Below, in pieces: positions 46,729-54,452 of a stretch of DNA of 64,000 bases. The DNA lies in contig NZ_FNZR01000004.1 of assembly GCF_900109365.1 (NCBI RefSeq), positions 62,001 to 126,000 of the forward strand. Reading direction: 5' to 3'. The notes under the pieces were generated by a model, which saw only the letters and a program-made list of their open reading frames with translations, was not told where the DNA came from and made no database searches. Both the position numbers and the translations under genes were made by a program. Each line of letters opens with the position of its first letter. Position 1 is the first letter of the stretch. This DNA is from Parapedobacter koreensis (lineage in GTDB: Bacteria; Bacteroidota; Bacteroidia; Sphingobacteriales; Sphingobacteriaceae).

Positions 46729-47270
46729 TACGTCCAATTTTTCGAATCTTTCAATGTGGTGATGTGTGCCAAATGGTGTTCGCAATGCCAGGCATACAAG
46801 GCGGTGGCTTCGTCCAAGGCCAGTTGCTTACCTTGTTCGGGATGGATGAATACACGTTTTAAAGCCGTTGGCTCCAGCGATCTGAGCAATGCTGCCCACC
46901 GGGCATGCAGGCCGTCCAGCAAGATCAACGAGTACGTGATGTCCAAGGCTTTGGTATCGGCAAGCTCTGCCCAACGGTCTTCATAGTAGGGCTTGATGAT
47001 GGGTGCATCTTCTGTAAGTGCCAACTTAAAACGGATAAAACTGTTCATGTGGCTATCGGCGCAATGGTGGACGACCTGCCGAACTGTCCAGCCCTCGGGA
47101 CGGTAAGGGGTATCGAGCTGTTCGCTTGTAAGCGTTGCTACGGCTAAGCGTAGTTTGGTAGGGAATGAGGCAATGGTATCAATGGCCGAGGCGACAACAC
47201 GGCCGTCCAAGGGCTCGGGTTTGGTAAATGGGCCTATCGGATATTTTAACTGATAGATGGCGACAGACAT
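46728..47270 (-). CDS. DinB/YfiT-family metal-dependent enzyme
   Basis: A 180-residue four-helix-bundle protein of the DinB superfamily, closest to YfiT/BstA-like putative S-transferases or hydrolases. The start YQLKYPIGPF is typical of YfiT, and the metal triad fits H68 (HHCADSH) with H165 and H169 (EHHLAHI). Probable thiol-transfer or detoxification role by family. Its stop codon overlaps the start of the DUF5655-type gene. Confidence 0.88.
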   Translation of the reverse strand: MSVAIYQLKYPIGPFTKPEPLDGRVVASAIDTIASFPTKLRLAVATLTSEQLDTPYRPEGWTVRQVVHHCADSHMNSFIRFKLALTEDAPIIKPYYEDRWAELADTKALDITYSLILLDGLHARWAALLRSLEPTALKRVFIHPEQGKQLALDEATALYAWHCEHHLAHITTLKDSKNWT

Positions 47271-47352
47271 GGCAATTGATTATGTCCAATAAAACTAAAG
47301 AAAAAAGTTGGGACTATTGGGGCATCTGCGCAAAAAATCGTATAATTGATGA

Positions 47353-48009
47353 ATGCGAATACTTATCGTGACAGATGAAACCGGTCTTGGCTGGTTCGTC
47401 AAACAACAGTTGACCGAAAACTTTACTTGCAAGGTACGTATAGCCGAGAATAATAGCGAAGCCCGGGCAATCATGCCTGAATTTTTGCCGCAGCTCTTGC
47501 TTTGCGATGTGGATTTAAACGGCGTGGGGGATGGAATGGAATGGATAAGGGAATTGCAATATTCCTATCGTTTTGAAGTGATTTTGGTGACGCCATATTG
47601 CTTGAACACGGGCATTCTGCGTGCAACCGAAATACAACCGGCGAATTATTTATTCAAACCGCTAAACCCGTGCAACATTTTTGCCGCAATCAAGCTCGTC
47701 GAACCCCGTATTGCCGCTGATCAGCTGGGGCAGGCACATGATGGTGCTGTATCACGCCCCCCTACGCCACTGAACGCAACGGATCTCAAAGTAATCCGGC
47801 TGATTCTTGAACGAAAAACAACAAACGAAATTTCCGAGGCCCTTTTCCTGAGCCCATATACCGTTAAAAACCACCGGCATAACATTTGCCGTAAGCTGGG
47901 CCTGAAAGCAGAGAACAACGCGTTACTAAAATGGGCGCTGAAAAACGAAGCCAGGATAGCGGATTACCACCAGCCTCCCGCTTGGTCGCCGCCTGTGGCG
48001 GAATGCTGA
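47353..48009 (+). CDS. Response regulator with LuxR-type HTH
   Basis: A 218-residue regulator with an N-terminal receiver domain and a C-terminal LuxR/GerE helix-turn-helix. Receiver residues: D8-E9, likely phosphoacceptor D52 (LLLCDVDLNG), T80 and K102 (FKPLNP), so it can probably be phosphorylated, although the acidic pair is DE. The HTH spans about 142-197 (TTNEISEALFLSPYTVKNHRHNICRKLGLK). No histidine kinase is adjacent. Its last 46 bases overlap the convergent bactofilin gene, so it may be tied to that morphogenesis operon; this is inference from position. Confidence 0.9.
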   Translation: MRILIVTDETGLGWFVKQQLTENFTCKVRIAENNSEARAIMPEFLPQLLLCDVDLNGVGDGMEWIRELQYSYRFEVILVTPYCLNTGILRATEIQPANYLFKPLNPCNIFAAIKLVEPRIAADQLGQAHDGAVSRPPTPLNATDLKVIRLILERKTTNEISEALFLSPYTVKNHRHNICRKLGLKAENNALLKWALKNEARIADYHQPPAWSPPVAEC

Positions 48010-48632
48010 TCGGGGGCTGTAGGCGGTTTTGTCGCGCCCGTACTTTTCAGTGCCTGATTGTTGACGTTGTTTTTACCCGGTGTCTTGCTGTGATTAGTTT
48101 TACCCGGTGTTTTGCGCACCTCATTCAAGGCTGAAGGTGACATTGCAGCCGGCACCTCTATCGGTTCAATGGCAGGCGTGTAGCCATTGCCCAACAACTT
48201 TTCGGCTAAGCGTATTTTCTCAGCCAGCAAGCTTGCCGGGGCTTCATCGATCACCGACATGGTGCCATTGATGATGGCACCGGATTCGATAGTCGTGGAT
48301 TTTGCAGCAACGGCACCTTCGATGATGGCCGTTGAAGCAATCAATAGGTTTCCTGTACAGGTAATATTGCCCGTTACCCGTCCTCTAATTACACCTTCGG
48401 AAGAAACGATCGCACCTGAAATATACGCATTTGTCGCTACGGTAGCCACTTCGCGGACGTAAAAATTGCCTTGCCTTTTATTGACAAGGATCATTGACGT
48501 CAGGGAAATAGTGTCTTGTTCGGTGACAATTATTTCATTTTGCTGGGGCTCTTGCGCTTCCGACGTACTTTTTTTAAATGCTTTTTTCTTAAAGAAATCA
48601 ATCAATCTAATAGGTTTTTGTTTCCTCGTCAT
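47964..48632 (-). CDS. Bactofilin-family cytoskeletal protein 2 (long C-terminal tail)
   Basis: A 222-residue bactofilin. The beta-helical core is at about 55-130, with regular turns (AYISGAIVSSEGVIRGRVTGNI, LLIASTAIIEGAVAAKSTTIESGAIINGTM). Before it a basic amphipathic stretch (LIDFFKKKAFKK, 10-21) could bind membrane. After it an Ala/Pro/Thr-rich, probably disordered tail of about 90 residues contains a repeated KTPGK. The ATG at 48632 overlaps the end of the actin-like gene by 26 bases, so it is last in the M23-bactofilin-actin operon. Longer and more decorated than bactofilin 1; the two probably co-polymerise or have different membrane roles. Confidence 0.9.
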   Translation of the reverse strand: MTRKQKPIRLIDFFKKKAFKKSTSEAQEPQQNEIIVTEQDTISLTSMILVNKRQGNFYVREVATVATNAYISGAIVSSEGVIRGRVTGNITCTGNLLIASTAIIEGAVAAKSTTIESGAIINGTMSVIDEAPASLLAEKIRLAEKLLGNGYTPAIEPIEVPAAMSPSALNEVRKTPGKTNHSKTPGKNNVNNQALKSTGATKPPTAPDQHSATGGDQAGGWW

Positions 48633-49641
48633 CAAAATTAGTCACAATCGTGGTAGCATTCCCGATGTCAATTCCAACGGCTGACTTACGTTTTCCATGG
48701 GCGACACGCAGCGAATTGAGTGCATAGCCCGTACTGGCGAGGGTTTCGGGATTATCCAATACTTCCAATTGGGCAATGCCTTCAAACTCATTGCGGAAAC
48801 AATCAATCAAGTCTTGGTAATACATTGCGCCGCCACAGAGGTAAATCCGGTTGGTCTTCATCAGGTTGGCATCGGTAATGACATTCCTTAAGTTGGGTGA
48901 AATCACCTCGTTGTAATAGGTCTGTATCGCATTTCTGCGTATTTCCCGTAAATCGATGTTTTGGCGGTTTAGGTATACGTACCCGCGTTGGAAGGCGTCG
49001 TCAAATAAGTGTGCATTCCTGAATTCCAGGTAATATTTGCTTCTTAACTCATTGATGAGGATATTGACCGCGTAGCGGATACCGTGTGTACTGACCATGG
49101 TTTGCTCAATGATGCCGGAATCCGTGCTTAAGATGGATTCGAAGGTACCAAAGCCGCAGCTCAGTACGAAAAAACTGCCTGTCGCTTGTGTTTCGCCTTT
49201 TCGTATGCCGATAGTACAACCTACGATTTCCGGGATGACATCCACGTTCTGCACTTCCAATACTGCTTTTTTCTTGCCGCCATTATTGAAGGTAGACGCA
49301 TCAAAATCGAGCAGGTGTGTTTGCTTGAAAAAAGCGGCGGCTTTTTCTTTGTAAATATGGTATGTAGAATAGGGAAAGCCTGTAGTGACGGTAATGGGCT
49401 GTTCCACCGCGCTTTGCACCAAAATAAGCGCCGCCTTGCCGAGTAATTGATAATCGGTATCGTCGGGAGAAGAATTTATGATCTTATGGGGTGATTGCCC
49501 CTCATTCAACGCTAAATCACCACAAATGTACCATTTGTCATTGTGCAAAATCTTGAGTCCATGCAACAGGTCTTTTGAAGTATTCGTAAGGACAGTGTTG
49601 TTGTTTTCTACTAAACTGGAAAATGATTGTATTGAATACAT
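48607..49641 (-). CDS. Actin/ParM-fold ATPase with C-terminal phosphate-1 motif (apparent circular permutation)
   Basis: A 344-residue protein I assign to the actin-like ATPase fold. In order it shows: a ParM-like edge region (KWYICGDLALNEG 36-48; ITVTTGFPYSTYHIYKEK 83-100), a phosphate-2 region (FFVLSCGFGTFESIL 157-171), an adenosine motif (IYLCGGAMYYQDLI 266-279) and, at the very end, a phosphate-1 motif (AVGIDIGNATTIV 321-333). In normal actins and ParM the phosphate-1 motif is N-terminal. An in-frame stop (49663-49665) just upstream of the ATG rules out a missed N-terminal copy. The phosphate-2 aspartate is S161, so hydrolysis may be slow or absent, while D325 of phosphate 1 is kept. Part of the operon with two bactofilins and an M23 peptidase. 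Confidence 0.8.
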   Translation of the reverse strand: MYSIQSFSSLVENNNTVLTNTSKDLLHGLKILHNDKWYICGDLALNEGQSPHKIINSSPDDTDYQLLGKAALILVQSAVEQPITVTTGFPYSTYHIYKEKAAAFFKQTHLLDFDASTFNNGGKKKAVLEVQNVDVIPEIVGCTIGIRKGETQATGSFFVLSCGFGTFESILSTDSGIIEQTMVSTHGIRYAVNILINELRSKYYLEFRNAHLFDDAFQRGYVYLNRQNIDLREIRRNAIQTYYNEVISPNLRNVITDANLMKTNRIYLCGGAMYYQDLIDCFRNEFEGIAQLEVLDNPETLASTGYALNSLRVAHGKRKSAVGIDIGNATTIVTNFDDEETKTY

Positions 49642-49698
49642 AGTGAATGAATTTGAATGTTTCTATTTCATGTTTATACTTGGCATTGGCCAACGGGC

Positions 49699-50094
49699 TT
49701 ACTCCGAATCCATGGAGACGTGGCCCATAACGATTTTCCCATCATAAACAGCTCCCCGTTCAACTGCTAGGATTTGTGTGCTGAGCTTACCGCTTACTTT
49801 GCCGGAATTCTTGATTTCTATGGAGTCCGTAGCGGAAACGTCGCCATTGATATGGCCAAAAATAATGACCGTTTTGGCTTTTACATTTCCATTAATTACG
49901 CCGGACTCACCAATAATTAAACTTCCGGCTTCGACGACATCACCCATGAGCGTGCCTTCGACCCGGATGGCATATGCGTGATTGATGTTTCCATGAATCA
50001 CACAATCTTTGCCAATAAGTGTCGGTATTGTTTGCTCGGCGCTACTTTTGTTGCGCTTATTTGCCAATTTTGCAGCCATCAACTCATTACTCAT
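49699..50094 (-). CDS. Bactofilin-family cytoskeletal protein 1
   Basis: A 131-residue bactofilin, the normal compact size. The core is about 24-120, with repeating beta-helix turns (TLIGKDCVIHGNINHAYAI, GTLMGDVVEAGSLIIGESGVINGNV, TVIIFGHINGDV, SGKLSTQI). A short basic N-terminal tail (KLANKRNKSS) may bind membrane. It begins 6 bp after the M23 peptidase gene and is followed after 57 bp by the actin-like gene. Established pairing: bactofilins position M23 peptidases to shape cells, as with CcmA and its peptidases. Confidence 0.95.
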   Translation of the reverse strand: MSNELMAAKLANKRNKSSAEQTIPTLIGKDCVIHGNINHAYAIRVEGTLMGDVVEAGSLIIGESGVINGNVKAKTVIIFGHINGDVSATDSIEIKNSGKVSGKLSTQILAVERGAVYDGKIVMGHVSMDSE

Positions 50095-50100
50095 CGTGCG

Positions 50101-50946
50101 CTAATCTAAACGTAGAAAATTAATGGGATTGATGGGCTTTCCGTTTTTTCTTACTTCGTAATGGAGATGGCTACCCGTTGAGCGTCCGGTTGATCCGACT
50201 TGGCCAATCACCTGACCCGCTACTATTTTTTCGCCTTCTTTTACCAGGCACTTCGATAGGTGTCCGTATAGGGTTTCGTACCCGTTTTTATGCTTGAGCT
50301 GGATACAAATACCGTAACCGCCATTCCGGCCGGCATAGGTGACTTCGCCACTGGCGGTACTCCGTACCAAGTCTCCTTTTCTTCCCCTGAAATCAATGCC
50401 GGCATGAAATTCACCCCCACCCCCGTGGAACGGATTGGATCGGTATCCGTAAGCAGATGTCAGCTCCGGTTTTGCGGGAAAGCCGGTGGGTGTATAGGTG
50501 AGTCCTTCGAATACCTGCTCTAAGTACTGATCATAGAGGCTATAATATTCAAGGGGAGCAAGCCTCAATTCCTTATGCTCATCGCCACCCACCGCATCCT
50601 GGGTGAAGCCTTTTACCCCTCTTTTTTTCAGGTATTCGTTTATTTTATAAAGTTTGGCCTCAATGCGTTGTACATAGTCTTTGGCATCCAGCGTGTCGGT
50701 AGGCTTGGGCAGTTGCTGTTGCAGATCGCGCACCGTTGAAACTAATGAAATACGCTCCTGCTCGCGCAGCTTGGCGGAAGTATAAAGCGTAGCGCAAACG
50801 GTAATCAATACGACCAGGACAAATGCTAACAGCCCAATATAATATTTGAGATTATAAATATGCGGGGAAGAAATGTTGATGGATCGGCTTTGTCCTTTTT
50901 TGGGATCGACGATAATGACAGTACATTTAGTTTTGGTTGATGCCAT
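50101..50946 (-). CDS. Membrane-anchored M23 peptidoglycan peptidase
   Basis: A 281-residue cell-wall endopeptidase. A cytoplasmic N-terminus (about 1-34) is followed by a TM helix (about 35-57), a short coiled coil (about 60-110) and the M23/LytM domain (about 158-277). The Zn and catalytic residues are intact: HAGIDF (H181, D185), GHL (H229) and the terminal HLH (H260, H262). It is therefore likely active rather than a scaffold. First gene of the operon that continues with bactofilin 1. The same TM-anchored M23 type is known to work with bactofilins. Confidence 0.95.
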   Translation of the reverse strand: MASTKTKCTVIIVDPKKGQSRSINISSPHIYNLKYYIGLLAFVLVVLITVCATLYTSAKLREQERISLVSTVRDLQQQLPKPTDTLDAKDYVQRIEAKLYKINEYLKKRGVKGFTQDAVGGDEHKELRLAPLEYYSLYDQYLEQVFEGLTYTPTGFPAKPELTSAYGYRSNPFHGGGGEFHAGIDFRGRKGDLVRSTASGEVTYAGRNGGYGICIQLKHKNGYETLYGHLSKCLVKEGEKIVAGQVIGQVGSTGRSTGSHLHYEVRKNGKPINPINFLRLD

Positions 50947-51198
50947 ATACGAATATGTTGTTTGAAATGAACGGATCTAATGCTATCGACATGGTCTTTA
51001 AAAATTGATACAAATAAAATCGATCAAATCCATTTTACCCCTACCCAAAAGGGTAGTTTTTTCCATTCTGTCGTAGCTTTCCTACAAAATACTAAAAAAA
51101 AGCAAAAAAAATGATTTTTGGTTAAACTTGTTAAGTTTTGTGTTAATTACAGGACAAAATTAGTGGGCTAATCGATCAGTTTCAATAGACCCCAGGGT
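50947..51198. promoter_or_regulatory. Upstream region of the M23/bactofilin/actin operon
   Basis: 252 bp, AT-rich. The promoter of the morphogenesis operon (minus strand) must lie here. I find no exact TTTG/TAnnTTTG pair. The stop codon of the trmH-type gene sits in an 8-bp inverted repeat, aatagacc/ggtctatt (51184-51203), but a T-run is lacking, so it is a weak terminator candidate. Confidence 0.4.
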
Positions 51199-51945
51199 CT
51201 ATTTTCCCTGATTTGCCACGGCCGAGCAGAAAAGCGCGGCGGAAATGGCCACATTAAGCGACTCGGCTTTGCCTATGCGTGGGATGGTGACACGGTGGCG
51301 GAGGTAGGGTAATACGGACGGACCGATGCCGTTGCCTTCATTACCCAGTACAATCAATCCTTCAGGGCCAAAATCGGTCTCATAGAGCGATGTGCCATCC
51401 AGCACAGCGCCAAATACGGGTACGGAGGCTTGCTCGACAAGCGCCTTAATGTCGGTATAAATAAGTTGCATACGGGCAAGCGATCCCATGCTGGCCTGTA
51501 CGACTTTGGGATTGTAGGCATCCACGGAACCCGTTGAGCAGATGATGCGTTTAAAGCCAAACCATTCTGCTGTGCGGATAATGGTGCCGAGATTGCCCGG
51601 ATCCTGGATGTCATCCAAGACCAAATGAAAAGTATGGCGCAGCATCTCTCGGGTAAGGGCGGGATAAGCAGGGATACGTACCAACGCCAGCACACCTTGG
51701 GGTGTCTTCAAGGAGCTGATCCGCTGTAAATCCGCATCATTGATTGCTTCTGATTTTATATTCTGCGGGATTTTAATCAACTTTGTGGCCGCTTGGGAGG
51801 TGTAAAAAACATGTTGCACGATATAATCTGAATGGAGGAATTCCGTTACGGATTTGATGCCTTCTACAACAAACAACCCATGTTCCCTACGGAATTTTTT
51901 ATGTTGGAGTGAAGCAATGGTACGGATTTGCAGTTTTGAGAGCAT
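51199..51945 (-). CDS. TrmH/SpoU-family RNA 2'-O-methyltransferase
   Basis: A 248-residue SAM-dependent RNA ribose methyltransferase with a trefoil-knot fold. It has an N-terminal substrate-binding domain (about 1-80, QHKKFRREHGLFVVEG) and the three SpoU motifs: DDIQDPGNLGTIIRTAEWFG, VLGNEGNGIG and IPRIGKAESLNVAISAALFCS. Target base not identifiable; the form is that of YsgA/RlmB-like enzymes. I used the ATG at 51945; a longer frame would overlap the divergent tamL start. Only 5 bases separate the two start codons. Confidence 0.93.
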   Translation of the reverse strand: MLSKLQIRTIASLQHKKFRREHGLFVVEGIKSVTEFLHSDYIVQHVFYTSQAATKLIKIPQNIKSEAINDADLQRISSLKTPQGVLALVRIPAYPALTREMLRHTFHLVLDDIQDPGNLGTIIRTAEWFGFKRIICSTGSVDAYNPKVVQASMGSLARMQLIYTDIKALVEQASVPVFGAVLDGTSLYETDFGPEGLIVLGNEGNGIGPSVLPYLRHRVTIPRIGKAESLNVAISAALFCSAVANQGK

Positions 51946-51950
51946 AATCA

Positions 51951-54299
51951 ATGGATAAACGGTATCGCCTTTTTGTGTATGCAAGTATACTGCTTTTGCT
52001 GCTATTTACGGCATCGTGCCGCTCTACCCGCCTGCTGGAAGATGGGCAAGCATTGGTGACCAAGGCAGAAATCGAAGGGGTAGACCCCCGGCTGGAGGAA
52101 CAGGCAAAAGCCTATATCCCGCCGGATATACGCCCCAATTCCCGCATTGATTTGTTTATCTATAACCTGGCCAATGGCAAAAAGGGCCGCTACCGAACGG
52201 AAAAAATCCGCAATGTGGGCGAGCCTCCGCATCTCCTGGACAGCCCCATGGTCGATTTTTCCACGCAGCAGATCAACCGTTTTTTGGCATCCAAGGGATA
52301 TTTCAATGCAACGGTAACGAATGAAATTGTATCGAAAGGAAAACGGGCACATGTTTATTTTTATGCGAAACCGGGTGTGCCCTATACGCTTCGCCGTGTG
52401 GATGTGGATATTGCGGATCCACAGTTGGCACGAATCTATGCCGACCGTGGGCCTGACTACTGGAAAATTGCGTCCGCGATGCGCTATGATGCCGATTCGT
52501 TGGTCGCGGAGCGGGAGCGCCTATACCACCTGATGCGCCAACAGGGCTATTACGAATATTTAAGGCAATACATGCGGGTGGATGTGGATACGAGCCTTCG
52601 CAGTAACCAAGCTGACCTTAAGATCATCGTCGATAACCCGGAAGGGCAAGCCGCACACACGAAGTTTACGATTGACAGCAGTTTTGTAGTCATCCGGCAC
52701 AATCGTGCCGAACTGAACCGCACGACGCCCGAAGAGACGGTCTTGAATGATCAGGTATATTTCGAAGATTATACCGGCCGGTTTCGTCCTGTGCCTATTG
52801 CACGGTACCTCTTCCATCGGCAAGGAGATAGCTACAATGTCGATATGGAAAACCTCACCTATGATCGCCTTTATGAATTAAATGGGTTCCATAGCGTGAA
52901 AATTACGTATAGTAAGCCGGACTCCAACAAACTTAATGCCTATTATGAACTCACGCCCAGGCCCTATATGGCCAATCAAATTGAGGGTGAGTACACGTTC
53001 AATTCGGGGATGAACGGTTTCAACATCGGGAATACATTTACACACCGTAACTTATTTGGTGGCTTGGAACAATTGGAGGTAAAGCTGCGCTACGGGGTAT
53101 TGTTTGACTCACGATTGCCGGGCAACTTATTTGACAGGGTATTCAACAATGACTTTCAAGTAGGGGTAAACATTACGGTGCCGCGCCTGATTACGCCTTT
53201 TGCACTCCCACTTGGGGGAAGAAGCGGACTGCCACGAACCGTTTTTTCGGCCAACCTCCAGGCTTTTGACCAATTCCAAACGTATTCCAACCGGTATTTC
53301 AGCGGAACTTTGTCCTATAATTGGTCTGATACCCGGTACAAGCAGCACAACCTGACGCCGCTCGTATTGGAATACCGGTATGGACAACTGAACGAGGATT
53401 TTGCGCAACGGCTGATTGATCAGGGCTTTTTGCTTTATGTGCGCAGCAACAACAGGGCTTATTTCGGACTGGGATCGCAATATGTATATACACTGAATGC
53501 CGTGCGGCTGTCCCGGTTGGAAGATTTTGTCTATTTCCGTGGTGCGCTGGATTTAAGTGGCAATCTATTGGGCTTAGCCAGCCAAGTAATTGATTTTAGG
53601 CAGAATGTGGATGGCGAAAAAGAAGTGTTGGGTGTGCCCTACCTACAATATGCCAAAGTGGAAACGGATTTGCGGTATTACCGGTATTTGGGGGGCGATA
53701 GGCAACTGATCGTCCGGCTTAATCCGGGAGTAGCGGTGCCTTATGGCAACAATTCCAGCTTATTAATTTTTGAGAAAAGTCTTTTCGGGGGCGGGATGAA
53801 CGGCATCAGGGCTTGGCAGGCTCGTACGCTGGGGCCGGGCAATTACAATCGCCGGGTGCTCGATCCCGACCTGCGCCTCAACCTGCGCAACCTTGATCAG
53901 CTGGGGGAAGTGAAGCTGGAAGGGAACGTGGAATATCGCTTCAGGGTGCTCAACGATGTGTTTGGTGCAAAGCTGAAAGCGGCTACGTTTGCTGATTTCG
54001 GCAATGTGTGGCGGATTAGGGAAAATGAATTGAATCCGGAAGGCGAGTTTAAATTTGATAAGTTTTTGGGACAACTGGCGATTGGAACGGGAGTGGGGCT
54101 GCGGTTTGACCGGGGCTATTTCGTCATCCGGCTGGATGCTGGAATAAAAGTCCGGGATCCGCAATTCGAGGGGGCGAGCCAGTGGGTAATTACCGAATTT
54201 TTCAACAGTAAGGAGTTTAAAGAACAATACCGCATCACCAACGCGCCCGACCGCTACAATTTTGTACAATATAATTTCGGTATTGGGATGCCGTTTTAA
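51951..54299 (+). CDS. tamL: TamL-type lipoprotein Omp85 (BamA/TamA family)
   Basis: A 782-residue outer-membrane insertase of the Omp85 family. It carries a lipoprotein signal with FTASC (C23), which in Bacteroidota marks the TamL branch rather than BamA. POTRA-like domains follow (about 90-330, with AHVYFYAKPGVPYTL, YYEYLRQYMRVDVDTSLRS, LYELNGFHSVKITYSKPD), then a C-terminal barrel from about 340 containing the L6-type RAW... region (GIRAWQARTLGPG) and closing with NFGIGMPF. No tamB lies next to it. Its start is 5 bp from the start of the trmH-type gene on the other strand. Confidence 0.88.
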   Translation: MDKRYRLFVYASILLLLLFTASCRSTRLLEDGQALVTKAEIEGVDPRLEEQAKAYIPPDIRPNSRIDLFIYNLANGKKGRYRTEKIRNVGEPPHLLDSPMVDFSTQQINRFLASKGYFNATVTNEIVSKGKRAHVYFYAKPGVPYTLRRVDVDIADPQLARIYADRGPDYWKIASAMRYDADSLVAERERLYHLMRQQGYYEYLRQYMRVDVDTSLRSNQADLKIIVDNPEGQAAHTKFTIDSSFVVIRHNRAELNRTTPEETVLNDQVYFEDYTGRFRPVPIARYLFHRQGDSYNVDMENLTYDRLYELNGFHSVKITYSKPDSNKLNAYYELTPRPYMANQIEGEYTFNSGMNGFNIGNTFTHRNLFGGLEQLEVKLRYGVLFDSRLPGNLFDRVFNNDFQVGVNITVPRLITPFALPLGGRSGLPRTVFSANLQAFDQFQTYSNRYFSGTLSYNWSDTRYKQHNLTPLVLEYRYGQLNEDFAQRLIDQGFLLYVRSNNRAYFGLGSQYVYTLNAVRLSRLEDFVYFRGALDLSGNLLGLASQVIDFRQNVDGEKEVLGVPYLQYAKVETDLRYYRYLGGDRQLIVRLNPGVAVPYGNNSSLLIFEKSLFGGGMNGIRAWQARTLGPGNYNRRVLDPDLRLNLRNLDQLGEVKLEGNVEYRFRVLNDVFGAKLKAATFADFGNVWRIRENELNPEGEFKFDKFLGQLAIGTGVGLRFDRGYFVIRLDAGIKVRDPQFEGASQWVITEFFNSKEFKEQYRITNAPDRYNFVQYNFGIGMPF

Positions 54300-54302
54300 G
54301 TC

Positions 54303-54442
54303 GGGTGCACGACAAATTTCCGCTTATATTTTCTGCTTGTTGTTTGCAGGCCTAATGGCGTGAGCGAAGTGAGCGTTATAGCCGAAAAACAACAAGCAGA
54401 AAACAAGGTTGATTTCAGAAACCGGAAATTTGTCGTGCACCC
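54303..54442. repeat. 140-bp inverted repeat between convergent genes
   Basis: Outer arms: gggtgcacgacaaatttccg (54303-54322) and its exact reverse complement at 54423-54442. Inner arms: ttttctgcttgttgttt (54329-54345) and its exact reverse complement at 54387-54403. The 41-base centre contains tgagcgaagtgagcg. The element begins 3 bases past the tamL stop and ends 10 bases before the stop of the facing gene. It could be a bidirectional terminator or a MITE-like mobile element; it has no gene. Confidence 0.85.
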
Positions 54443-54452
54443 TTTTAAGTCG

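Noticed and set aside
48607-49700. A frameshift or mis-set start as the cause of the odd motif order in the actin-like gene
   Set aside because: A stop codon in frame at 49663-49665 closes the frame upstream, only 57 bp separate it from bactofilin 1, and the sequence after the phosphate-1 motif belongs to another frame encoding bactofilin 2.
51184-51203. An 8-bp inverted repeat at the trmH-type stop codon as a terminator
   Set aside because: No T-run follows on the minus strand, and the stem includes coding sequence; not strong enough to list separately.
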